The notes: generated by a model not told the origin, from the letters alone. A stretch of 5,598 bases of DNA from Rickettsiales bacterium (GCA_031266615.1 JAISAR010000074.1:1-5598); one strand, 5' to 3'; positions 1 to 5,413 are shown, numbered from the stretch's first letter. Program-made: numbers and translations.

Positions 1-31
1 TGCACCTCATGTCTTTATTAATTTCACCTAG
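1..31. repeat. Terminal copy of a 31-base direct repeat (left edge)
   Basis: The first 31 bases match the last 31 bases of the window (5568-5598) in the same orientation, with one difference at repeat position 8 (C here, T there). This is seen directly. The match stops only because the window ends on the right and begins on the left, so the true repeat is probably longer. The right-hand copy shows what lies upstream of the shared segment and this copy shows what lies downstream. From memory it resembles dispersed intergenic repeats of Wolbachia; that is not verified here. Confidence 0.8.
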
Positions 32-45
32 ACTTCTAGGTTTTT
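26..45 (+). terminator. Small hairpin followed by T-run inside the left-edge repeat
   Basis: ACCTAG (26-31) and CTAGGT (36-41) form a 6-bp stem around the loop ACTT, and four further T residues follow (42-45). This is the shape of a weak intrinsic terminator for plus-strand transcription. The stem is short and only half GC, so activity is uncertain. No gene inside the window ends just before it, so it would serve a gene to the left or be a structural part of the repeat. The right-hand repeat copy ends exactly at the first arm of this hairpin. Confidence 0.35.
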
Positions 46-134
46 GCCTATACAAGCTGAAACGCGCTTATAAGTCGTTCAAGACAGTATAGTACGCCAA
101 TTTGCAGGATTAGAGAGTAAGCAACTTCTACCAC

Positions 135-182
135 GGGATTTCTTTTGCCTTTTTTTCTGCCTAGTAAATTTCTTAACGTTTA
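135..182. repeat. Degenerate direct repeat, copy 1
   Basis: This copy aligns with 269-316, about 134 bases downstream. The shared pattern is GGG-TTCTTTTGC, a T-run, CT, then GTAAATTT, TTAA and GTTTA. Roughly three quarters of the positions agree by eye, with one small gap. The sequences diverge on both sides, so this is not a simple tandem duplication. Function is unknown; it may be a remnant of a dispersed repeat. Confidence 0.55.
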
Positions 183-268
183 AGTCAAGGTTAGTTGTAG
201 TTTAAAAGCAGCTAAATTGCAGCGTTTAAGGCATAAAAAACGCCAATGTTTTAAAAGAAATATTGACC

Positions 269-316
269 AGGGCTTCTTTTGCTTTTTTTTCTATTTGGTA
301 AAATTTTTAATGTTTA
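269..316. repeat. Degenerate direct repeat, copy 2
   Basis: Partner of 135-182, in the same orientation. It keeps the GGG-TTCTTTTGC start, the T-run, GGTAAAATTT and the final GTTTA. It is directly followed by the palindromic element at 321-370. No open frame crosses it. Confidence 0.55.
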
Positions 317-320
317 TAGC

Positions 321-370
321 TACCATCATTTCGCTACGCGTTAGCGGCTGAGACCGAGGCGGTATGACGT
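321..370. repeat. Palindromic intergenic repeat with two small hairpins
   Basis: CGCTA (332-336) pairs with TAGCG (342-346) around CGCGT, and ACCG (353-356) pairs with CGGT (360-363) around AGG. The stretch is much more GC-rich than its surroundings. The arrangement of a 'TCAT..CGCTA' hairpin followed by 'GAGACCG..GCGGTATGACG' resembles the short palindromic repeats common in Wolbachia intergenic DNA; this is recognition from memory. A related but different hairpin lies at 5401-5413. Confidence 0.55.
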
Positions 371-440
371 GGGGAAACCTGGCCAGCGTAGCTACACATC
401 CAGATTAATGATAATTTAATTAGTTCCGGTTAAAAACAAG

Positions 441-463
441 TATAAATTATTCAATTATGAGGA
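441..463 (+). promoter_or_regulatory. Possible -10 box and ribosome binding site for the 468 gene
   Basis: GAGGA at 459-463 sits four bases before the ATG at 468 and is a good Shine-Dalgarno match that fixes this start. TATAAA at 441-446 could be a -10 box giving a very short leader. No convincing -35 hexamer lies 16-18 bases upstream of it, so the promoter part is weak while the ribosome binding site is solid. Confidence 0.5.
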
Positions 464-467
464 AAAG

Positions 468-908
468 ATGGTAGCACAAATTAATTTAAAGAAACTCACT
501 GGCATTCAAATTGAAAATGAAAGTGAGGTAATCAATTTAAGTAATTTTCAAGAGAAAATTAATAGCTTAGGAGAAAAAAAGCTAGCGTTTGCAGGACAGA
601 ATTATAAAGGTACCCTGGATAACTCAAATAGTACACTAGAGTTATACCTAGAGGGACCAGAAAATTATTTCAAAATTGGGGGTATAAAGGTCAAAAATGC
701 GGGTACTCATACACTCTCAAACGATGCTAAAGACGCAGCTATTGCAATCGATGTATCGCACCTAAATTTAATAGAAAAAGACAGTGACTGGTTAACAACC
801 CAATTGGATTTAAGAGAACTCACTGCAGATAATTCAAGCTTAAAATTTGGTGAATGGAACGATTACGATTTAACTAATAAATCCTATGTTGATATAATTT
901 TTGGATAA
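468..908 (+). CDS. Unrecognised 146-residue protein
   Basis: I do not recognise this protein. It starts at an ATG with a well-placed GAGGA and ends at TAA (906-908). It has no signal peptide, no membrane segment and no cysteine. It is mildly acidic, and alternating polar and hydrophobic stretches (for example residues 57-62, 68-75 and 90-96) suggest a beta-rich fold. By eye, residues 37-70 (K-K-L-x-F-x-G ... E-L-Y-L-E ... Y-F-K-x-G) and the D-W-L-T at 107-110 line up in order with residues 35-72 and the Q-W-I-T at 117-120 of the neighbouring collagen-like protein. The spacing is similar, so it may be a stand-alone relative of that N-terminal domain. The genes are convergent, which would fit an inverted duplication or acquisition together. 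The similarity is faint and unproven. Coding status is supported by the ribosome binding site and by base use matching its neighbours. Confidence 0.7.
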   Translation: MVAQINLKKLTGIQIENESEVINLSNFQEKINSLGEKKLAFAGQNYKGTLDNSNSTLELYLEGPENYFKIGGIKVKNAGTHTLSNDAKDAAIAIDVSHLNLIEKDSDWLTTQLDLRELTADNSSLKFGEWNDYDLTNKSYVDIIFG

Positions 909-913
909 AATCT

Positions 914-1016
914 GTGTAGTGTTTTGAGCTAGTCTATGACTTATAGCCCTCCTCGTAATAGTCCGGTAAGCTCACTACACTAGACCCAATTTAGATTACT
1001 ACGAGCAGGGCTATAA
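914..1016. terminator. Two interlocked inverted repeats between convergent genes
   Basis: Arm A (GTGTAGTG at 914-921, then AGCT at 927-930 after a 5-base bulge) is complementary to A' (969-980). Arm B (941-963) is complementary to B' (994-1016) over 23 positions with three mismatches and one G-T wobble; its core is TTATAGCCCT against AGGGCTATAA. The order is A-B-A'-B', so the two stems interlock: only one simple hairpin can form at a time, or both form as a pseudoknot. The site begins six bases after the 468 gene stops and lies 131 bases past the stop of the opposing collagen-like gene. It is therefore placed to end transcription from either side. Neither stem has a clean following T-run, so intrinsic termination is inference. 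A palindromic repeat insertion is the alternative. Confidence 0.5.
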
Positions 1017-1146
1017 AATCGTGTTATACCAACCCTCATTATTGGGAAGGCAAATAAAATATATCACAAATTTCCTCAAACTTGCCAACTGTGGGCAAAA
1101 GGAGCTCTTCTTAATTTGTTCTATTACCATTGAGATTTAGGTGCTA

Positions 1147-3072
1147 CTACCAATCCCAAGAAAGCGGAGCATCTACATCTTCTGGAATCTCAAAGAACGG
1201 TTGTGACATTATATCTCTAACAGAGTCTTTAAAGGTTGGATCTGCCAAGGTATGTTTTGTAATAGCACCCTTAAAGTCACCATTCTCTGCAAGTTGGTCA
1301 GCTATTTCATTAATTGATAGTCCAGTATCTTCTTTTTCTTCCTCTTCAGTCCCTCTCTTAAATCTACTACTAGGTTCCAATCCATTTGTTTCCAAAGACT
1401 TTGCATCTTCATCTTTTTCTCCCTTCAGTAATTGTCTAAATCTGCCATCATGTTTCAACTTACTTATAATTTCCACAGGATTAGCATCTTCGCCTCTAGG
1501 ACCCTGCTCACCATTTCTACCAGGGTTACCTTCTAGACCTTGTTTACCCTCTAGACCTGGCTCACCTGCATCTCCTTTTTCACCTTTTATTTCCCGCTTA
1601 AATCTACCATCATGTTTCAATCTATTTACAATTTCTGAAGGATTGGCATCTTCACCTTTTGGTCCCTGAGGACCTTGCTCACCTCTAGGACCTGGCTCAC
1701 CATTTTTACCAGGGTTACCTTCTGGACCTGGCTCACCTGCATCCCCTCTTTCACCTTTTATTTCTCGCTTAAATCTGCCATCATGTTTCAACTTACTTAC
1801 AATTTCTACAGGATCGGCACCTTCGCCTTTAAGACCCTGAAGACCTGACTCACCTCTAGGACCTGGTTCACCATCTTCACCTTTTGGCCCATGAGGACCT
1901 TGCTCACCTTTTAATTCTCGCTTAAATCTACCATCATGTTTCAATCTACTCACAATTTCTGAAGAATTAGCATCTTCGCCTCTAGGACCCTGCTCACCTC
2001 TAGAACCCGGCTCACCTTTTTCACCTTTTAATTCTCGCTTAAATCTACCATCATGCTTCAACTTACTTACAATTTCCACAGGATTGACATCTTCACCTTT
2101 TGGTCCCTTTGCATTCCCTGGGTTTCCTCTTAACTTTTCTGCTATTCCTTCCTGTAAAATAGGATTATTTGCCAAGATTTCTTGATCTTCACTGTTCTTT
2201 GCTTCTAGATGAGCAACGTGTTCTGCAACTTCACTATACATCTTATTGACTAAACATTTTACCTTTCTTTCTAGTGGTGTAATAACATCAATCCCAAGCT
2301 CAGGTAGAACTTCTCTTATATTTGAATTTTCAAGCAATACTGCTTTTAAAGATGAGTTCGCATAATCTATAATATTTTTTGTACCCTCATAAATATTAGT
2401 CAAACGGGCTCCATCTCCATCAGCAAAGTAGATTGAAAGCTCACCTCTGTCATTCTTTTCAATAACTACTTTATAATTTTGTGTAGTTTCTGTAGTAAGC
2501 CCGGGACGTCTCATTTGAATATTGCTTTTATAACAGATCGGAAAGCTAGAAGGTACTAATCCACAAATCTCTGTTTGACCATACATAACTTCCGGTATAT
2601 AATATTTATCATGGCTCGATGATGAGAAATTTTCTCCTCTCGATAAACTAAGCTCTTGGTTATAATATCTCTTTAAATTAATATTTTCACCAAATAATGA
2701 CGACTTAGGTAGAGTGATCCATTGATTGTCCTCAACAGATACAGCAATCTTATATTCACAATCTTCATCAAGTATTACCTTTAATTTAACCGTTTCTAAC
2801 GGAATACGTAGCTTCTGATGGAGCTCTCCATCCGTCCAACTATCACAGAAGTCACCTTCACGAAAATTATATTTTGCCCTCTCAACCCATAGTTCAAAAA
2901 ATTCTTGTCCATTTTTGTTGCAAAAGATGCTATATGCTCCAATGTAAGGGCCGCAGAATTTTATTGTTTTTTCTTTATCGTCTTGATTCTCAACAAGCTT
3001 TATCCTTTTATACCTAGAATCGTTACCTACTATATCTTCACTACAGACGATGTTAAAAATGTACTTCTGCAT
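1147..3072 (-). CDS. Collagen-like protein with phase-keeping 21-residue interruptions
   Basis: A 641-residue protein of unknown role. Residues 1-315 form a non-collagenous head with no signal peptide or membrane segment; 246-315 look helical. An imperfect Gly-X-Y stretch (316-328) follows, then perfect tracts at 350-367, 389-418, 440-475 and 497-529 (6, 10, 12 and 11 triplets). They are separated by 21-residue interruptions at 329-349, 368-388, 419-439, 476-496 and 530-550 with core EIVSKLKHDGRFKRE. The tail (551-641) is acidic, with diverged copies near 586-604 and 605-618. Charged triplets such as KGE and KGD are the kind known to stabilise bacterial collagen triple helices without hydroxyproline, so a trimeric rod is inferred. 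It could be a secreted or surface fibre, a phage tail-fibre relative or a host-directed protein; lack of a signal peptide argues against simple Sec export. The ATG at 3072 has only a weak AAGAA before it, so the start is less certain than the frame. Confidence 0.88.
   Translation of the reverse strand: MQKYIFNIVCSEDIVGNDSRYKRIKLVENQDDKEKTIKFCGPYIGAYSIFCNKNGQEFFELWVERAKYNFREGDFCDSWTDGELHQKLRIPLETVKLKVILDEDCEYKIAVSVEDNQWITLPKSSLFGENINLKRYYNQELSLSRGENFSSSSHDKYYIPEVMYGQTEICGLVPSSFPICYKSNIQMRRPGLTTETTQNYKVVIEKNDRGELSIYFADGDGARLTNIYEGTKNIIDYANSSLKAVLLENSNIREVLPELGIDVITPLERKVKCLVNKMYSEVAEHVAHLEAKNSEDQEILANNPILQEGIAEKLRGNPGNAKGPKGEDVNPVEIVSKLKHDGRFKRELKGEKGEPGSRGEQGPRGEDANSSEIVSRLKHDGRFKRELKGEQGPHGPKGEDGEPGPRGESGLQGLKGEGADPVEIVSKLKHDGRFKREIKGERGDAGEPGPEGNPGKNGEPGPRGEQGPQGPKGEDANPSEIVNRLKHDGRFKREIKGEKGDAGEPGLEGKQGLEGNPGRNGEQGPRGEDANPVEIISKLKHDGRFRQLLKGEKDEDAKSLETNGLEPSSRFKRGTEEEEKEDTGLSINEIADQLAENGDFKGAITKHTLADPTFKDSVRDIMSQPFFEIPEDVDAPLSWDW
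1423..2088 (-). repeat. Intragenic repeat array encoding alternating helix modules and Gly-X-Y tracts
   Basis: Five near-identical 63-base modules lie at 2026-2088, 1909-1971, 1756-1818, 1585-1647 and 1423-1485. Each encodes a 21-residue interruption, and they are separated by 54, 90, 108 and 99 bases of Gly-X-Y coding sequence. All lengths are multiples of nine, so unequal recombination between modules would keep both reading frame and collagen phase. Modules 1, 2 and 4 are most alike; module 5 has started to diverge (RFRQLL in place of RFKREL). Copy number probably varies between strains; that is inference. Confidence 0.85.
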
Positions 3073-3113
3073 ATTTCTTATGTAATAAGCTTCAAAGAAA
3101 AGGAATTTAACGC

Positions 3114-3119
3114 ATAATA
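3114..3119 (-). promoter_or_regulatory. Possible -10 box upstream of the collagen-like gene
   Basis: Read on the minus strand this is TATTAT, about 42 bases before the ATG at 3072. No good -35 hexamer lies at the expected distance; the region carries GGTCAA or similar instead. It is the best candidate in the 132-base gap, which is long enough and has its own dyads, so separate transcription of the collagen-like gene is plausible but unproven. Confidence 0.25.
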
Positions 3120-3149
3120 CTTAAAGAAAAGCTAATTGACCTTAATTCG

Positions 3150-3197
3150 AAGAAGTAGAGATGGACTTCTTGCGTAACTAAAGAAGAAGTTATGCAA
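3150..3197 (-). terminator. Tandem dyads downstream of lipA
   Basis: Just after the lipA stop in the direction of transcription, TTGCATAACT and AGTTACGCAA (3188-3197 and 3170-3179) form a 10-position stem with one wobble around an 8-base loop. Immediately beyond, overlapping by two bases, AAGAAGT and ACTTCTT (3165-3171 and 3150-3156) form a perfect 7-bp stem, also with an 8-base loop. They begin eight bases past the stop codon, where an operon terminator would be. No run of T follows on the minus strand, so they may instead protect the 3' end or be a regulatory site of the collagen-like gene. Confidence 0.4.
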
Positions 3198-3204
3198 TCT
3201 AATA

Positions 3205-4068
3205 TCAACGACAAGCTTTGAGCCTGTTAAAGTCTTCCTCAGCGTGATACGATGACCTGGTCAGTGGACTTGATGCAACCACTAAGAACCCTTTGGAGTA
3301 AGCAACGTATTTATAATGCTCAAACTCCTCTGGCGTAACATATCTATCGATTTTTGCATGCTTTGGAGTCGGCTGCAGGTATTGGCCGATCGTTATAAAG
3401 TCAACCTCGGCACTGCGTAAATCGTCCATAACTTGAAATACTTCTTCTTTTGTTTCCCCAAGACCAACCATAAGCCCTGACTTGGTGAAAAGCTTAGGAT
3501 TAATTTGCTTTACCATCTTCAGCAAATATAGTGAATGAAAATAACGAGCCCTTGGCCTTATCTTTGCATATAATCTTGGTACTGTTTCAATATTGTGGTT
3601 ATAGACATCAGGTGATGCAACAGCAATCGTTTCAAATGCTCCTTTCTTATTTAAAAAATCGGGAGTTAGAATCTCTATTGTTGTTTCTGGAATTATCTTT
3701 CTAATTTCTTCTATACACCTTATAAACTGGTTTGCTCCGCCATCTGGTAAATCATCACGGTCAACAGAGGTAATAACGACGTGCTTTAAATTTAACTTTT
3801 TTATCGCCTTTGCTAAATTTTCCGGCTCGTGAGGGTCTAATTTATCAGGAATACCAGTTGCAACATTGCAAAATGCGCAAGCACGAGTGCAAACAGAACC
3901 AAGAATCATCACAGTAGCATGACGCTTATTCCAACATTCACCAATATTTGGACATGCAGCCTCCTCGCACACCGTATGCAGATTATGCAACTTGACAGTG
4001 TTTAAGGTCTCATTGAATATTTCACCAGTTGGAGCTTTTGCCCTGAGCCATGAAGGCTTACTATGCAT
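3205..4068 (-). CDS. lipA: Lipoyl synthase
   Basis: A radical SAM enzyme that inserts two sulfur atoms at C6 and C8 of protein-bound octanoyl groups, making the lipoyl cofactor of pyruvate and 2-oxoglutarate dehydrogenase E2 subunits and, where present, the glycine-cleavage H protein. The signature is complete: auxiliary-cluster cysteines C34, C39 and C45 (CX4CX5C), SAM-cluster cysteines C60, C64 and C67 (CX3CX2C) and the C-terminal RSSYHAEE with the cluster-ligand serine at S273. At 287 residues it is a little shorter than the E. coli enzyme because the N-terminal lead is short. It begins at 'KPSWLRAKAP', as usual for the family. The ATG at 4068 lies eight bases inside the end of rpmB and has no clear ribosome binding site, which suggests translational coupling. 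lipB is not in the window. Confidence 0.96.
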   Translation of the reverse strand: MHSKPSWLRAKAPTGEIFNETLNTVKLHNLHTVCEEAACPNIGECWNKRHATVMILGSVCTRACAFCNVATGIPDKLDPHEPENLAKAIKKLNLKHVVITSVDRDDLPDGGANQFIRCIEEIRKIIPETTIEILTPDFLNKKGAFETIAVASPDVYNHNIETVPRLYAKIRPRARYFHSLYLLKMVKQINPKLFTKSGLMVGLGETKEEVFQVMDDLRSAEVDFITIGQYLQPTPKHAKIDRYVTPEEFEHYKYVAYSKGFLVVASSPLTRSSYHAEEDFNRLKACR

Positions 4069-4375
4069 CTGAAACGGCTAGTTCTACCTCTTGTTTTGCT
4101 AAAACTTTTCTCAACTTTCTTTTTATTTTTTGTGCTTTCTCGCTTAGTTTAACTGTTCTTGTGTTAAGCAAAAAAGCGTCAAGATCTCTCTTGTAATCTA
4201 TAGTTCTCAAAGTTCTCGACGCTACGCGAAATTTAAATTTTTTGTTCAATATGTTGCTCATCAACGTAACATTGCACAAATTTAAGCAAAAGGTGCGCTT
4301 TGTTTTACGGTTTGAATGTGATACCTTATTACCAAAAGACTTTTTCCTGTTTGTTAATTCGCAAACTCTACTCAC
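4061..4375 (-). CDS. rpmB: 50S ribosomal protein L28
   Basis: A large-subunit ribosomal protein. The N-terminus MSRVCELT, then VSHSNRKTKR (18-27), the NLCNVTL segment (32-38) and the FRVASRTLRTID block (49-60) are the family signature. Residues 71-104 form a lysine-rich C-terminal extension, which alphaproteobacterial L28 proteins carry and the E. coli protein lacks. The start is GTG (4373-4375). It is chosen because family members begin exactly at this MSRVC, and no ATG lies close by in frame. No good Shine-Dalgarno sequence precedes it; the leader reads TATATTAAA straight into the start. Its stop overlaps the lipA start by eight bases, and it lies 37 bases after the DUF721 gene, so it is probably the third gene of the operon. 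Neither L33 nor another ribosomal gene is adjacent. Confidence 0.95.
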   Translation of the reverse strand: MSRVCELTNRKKSFGNKVSHSNRKTKRTFCLNLCNVTLMSNILNKKFKFRVASRTLRTIDYKRDLDAFLLNTRTVKLSEKAQKIKRKLRKVLAKQEVELAVSDA

Positions 4376-4412
4376 TTTAATATACCAAGTTATTTTATGT
4401 ACTTAGATTACC

Positions 4413-4754
4413 TTATACAGCGAAATAGTCAATACTCTCCTGCTTAATTTTTATACCATATACTGCTTTGTAGCCAAAAAATATTGTGATTTTCTCCATT
4501 ATAAGAGAGACCATATGCTGAATTTCCAGCGCTTTGCTGCCATTTGTTACCACCAGATGCAAAACACCGGAATTTATATTTTGCGCATACGAGATCTTTT
4601 TTGGCTTCGTACACTCTGCTATTTCCTCTCCAACTATGCTTCTCCAGTTTAAAATAAGACGTATCTCATTTTTGCTCAGCTTACTCTTCATGCATTTTAA
4701 TGCATAGTTTTCTATTATAGACTTTAATTTCTTTGGGCCGCTGTGTTTGAGCAT
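4413..4754 (-). CDS. DUF721 (DciA-like) protein
   Basis: A 113-residue protein with the DUF721 pattern: a short N-terminal helix region (1-30), then NWRSIVGEEIAECTKP (36-51) with the conserved tryptophan W37 and the 'VG' at 41-42, a G-x-L-x-L-x-V strand (63-69), a helix ending in IMEKITIFFG (85-94) and a final I-K-I-K-Q strand (101-105). In bacteria without DnaC, members of this family (DciA) act with the replicative helicase DnaB at replication initiation; that role is transferred from the family, not shown here. The alternative reading is a generic RNA- or DNA-binding DUF721 protein. AGGA lies three bases before the ATG, overlapping the end of the lipoprotein gene region seven bases away, so co-translation is likely. 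Confidence 0.82.
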   Translation of the reverse strand: MLKHSGPKKLKSIIENYALKCMKSKLSKNEIRLILNWRSIVGEEIAECTKPKKISYAQNINSGVLHLVVTNGSKALEIQHMVSLIMEKITIFFGYKAVYGIKIKQESIDYFAV

Positions 4755-4761
4755 TTTCCTG

Positions 4762-5190
4762 CTACGAATCAGATTTTTCCATGGTTACAACGTAGTGTGA
4801 TGGGTATTGTTTATAAGCTCCAGTAACTGTGTCAATGATGAAACCAGGCCACCATAGCAGATTTAATAAAGCAACCTTATTAAAACTTTCACCTACCATC
4901 ACATTTAATTGCTTATAACCTGCTTTTTTACAATCAACAGATAATGGTCCCGAACCTCGCTGAATAACCACTGCTCCAGGGTTAGACGTAATGGAATGGC
5001 TCATTCCAGATGGATCATGTACAAAGCATTTAATTTTTTCTATTGAGTCACCTTCATCATCTACTACCTTAATCCGGATTGTTTGTGTAGAACCGGAAAA
5101 CATTGTTGCAAAACAGCCGGTGAGTAATACAGTCATAGACAATATTAAACAAGTATTCAGTAACTTAGAAGGCATGCACCTTTTAAACAT
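4762..5190 (-). CDS. Small putative lipoprotein
   Basis: The frame is open back to 5247, but the ATG at 5188-5190 is preferred: GAGGA stands four bases before it, and the protein then begins MFKRC with a standard lipoprotein signal. Positive residues K3, R4 and K9 are followed by a hydrophobic stretch 10-23 and the lipobox LLTGC, with C26 as the lipidated cysteine. Residue +2 is Phe, not Asp, so outer-membrane sorting is expected if the Lol rule applies. The mature part has a beta-rich domain (S-T-Q-T-I at 34-38, paired C55 and C86) that ends in a 'CKKAGYK' turn (86-92), then a conserved-looking block WWPGFIIDTVTGAYKQYP (113-130). This block resembles a widespread class of small lipoproteins with a 'GF-I-D-x-x-TGA-x-x-x-YP' end. 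The function is unknown; it is likely the first gene of the rpmB-lipA operon. Confidence 0.82.
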   Translation of the reverse strand: MFKRCMPSKLLNTCLILSMTVLLTGCFATMFSGSTQTIRIKVVDDEGDSIEKIKCFVHDPSGMSHSITSNPGAVVIQRGSGPLSVDCKKAGYKQLNVMVGESFNKVALLNLLWWPGFIIDTVTGAYKQYPSHYVVTMEKSDS

Positions 5191-5194
5191 AATA

Positions 5195-5199
5195 TCCTC
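5195..5199 (-). promoter_or_regulatory. Ribosome binding site that sets the lipoprotein start
   Basis: On the minus strand this is GAGGA, four bases before the ATG at 5190. The longer upstream start at 5247 has no comparable site, would add 19 residues ahead of a normal signal peptide and would begin inside the promoter candidate. The same GAGGA with the same four-base spacing precedes the gene at 468. Confidence 0.75.
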
Positions 5200-5218
5200 A
5201 AATTTTATAATACTATAA

Positions 5219-5247
5219 ATTTGACATAGAATACAGTTGTTTGTCAA
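5219..5247 (-). promoter_or_regulatory. Candidate sigma-70 promoter for the lipoprotein operon
   Basis: On the minus strand a perfect TTGACA (5247-5242) is followed, after a 17-base spacer, by TCAAAT (5224-5219), which matches four of six -10 positions. Transcription would begin near 5212 and give a leader of about 22 bases before the ATG at 5190, with the GAGGA inside it. The same 27 bases also carry TTGACA on the plus strand (5221-5226), giving a 6-bp dyad. No good plus-strand -10 follows, so divergent transcription is not supported. Confidence 0.5.
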
Positions 5248-5338
5248 TCCCAGTATTAGAACACTCTAGCCTCACACCGTAAAAAGCAGCATTTTTGTGC
5301 CGCCACCCTTGTTTTATCATTAACTGATCTCTCCATTT

Positions 5339-5356
5339 TTAATCAGAATTGATTAA
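5339..5356. repeat. Perfect 7-bp dyad TTAATCA-GAAT-TGATTAA
   Basis: TTAATCA (5339-5345) and TGATTAA (5350-5356) are exact reverse complements around a 4-base centre. It lies about 150 bases upstream of the lipoprotein start. The size and symmetry would suit a dimeric DNA-binding protein, but its AT-richness makes chance occurrence quite possible. Confidence 0.3.
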
Positions 5357-5400
5357 CTTATCATTAACCGCAGTAGATTTTTCCCTCTTGTTGTCATTTC

Positions 5401-5413
5401 AGCGCGTGACGCT
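5401..5413. repeat. Short hairpin AGCG-CGTGA-CGCT of a palindromic repeat
   Basis: AGCG (5401-5404) pairs with CGCT (5410-5413) around CGTGA. It is flanked by TGTCATTTC on the left and AGTTTTTGAGACC on the right. From memory the layout 'TGTCAT-C-AGCGCGTGACGCT' matches a very common Wolbachia intergenic palindrome. The T5 after the stem makes it look like a terminator, but no plus-strand gene ends before it, so a repeat remnant is the better reading. Confidence 0.5.

Larger units (their letters stand above)
1..467. other. Gene-free, repeat-rich intergenic stretch
   Basis: No credible coding frame, tRNA or rRNA is visible here. The stretch contains the edge repeat (1-31), a hairpin with T-run (26-45), a degenerate direct-repeat pair (135-182 and 269-316) and a palindromic element (321-370). 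Other parts (46-134, 183-268, 371-440) are AT-rich and show nothing recognisable beyond a repeated 'CGCCAAT' word (95-101 and 241-247); its reverse complement occurs at 5535-5541. The mixture resembles decayed mobile or palindromic repeats of the kind that fill Wolbachia intergenic regions. That assignment is inference. Confidence 0.6.

Noticed and set aside
60..100. Possible tRNA, suggested by GTTCAAGAC
   Set aside because: No acceptor stem, D-arm or anticodon arm can be drawn around it.
1082..1098. TTGCC-GGCAA hairpin downstream of the collagen-like gene as its terminator
   Set aside because: The stem is only five pairs and no T-run follows on the minus strand; the 914-1016 structure is a stronger candidate.
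1130..1669. Long plus-strand open frame rich in Ser and Pro
   Set aside because: It is the antisense image of the Gly-X-Y repeats of the collagen-like gene and has no ribosome binding site of its own.
1423..2088. CRISPR-like array, because of regularly repeated short segments
   Set aside because: The repeats are in frame, encode conserved residues, and the spacers are themselves collagen-coding and of uneven length.
2905..3117. Plus-strand open frame of 70 codons
   Set aside because: It is antisense to the start of the collagen-like gene, has no ribosome binding site and resembles nothing known.
4991..5218. Plus-strand open frame of 75 codons
   Set aside because: It lies wholly opposite the lipoprotein gene and its promoter; the minus-strand frame has a signal peptide, a lipobox and a ribosome binding site.
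5191..5247. N-terminal extension of the lipoprotein to the start at 5247
   Set aside because: The ATG at 5190 has a well-spaced GAGGA and gives a normal signal peptide; the extension overlaps the candidate promoter.
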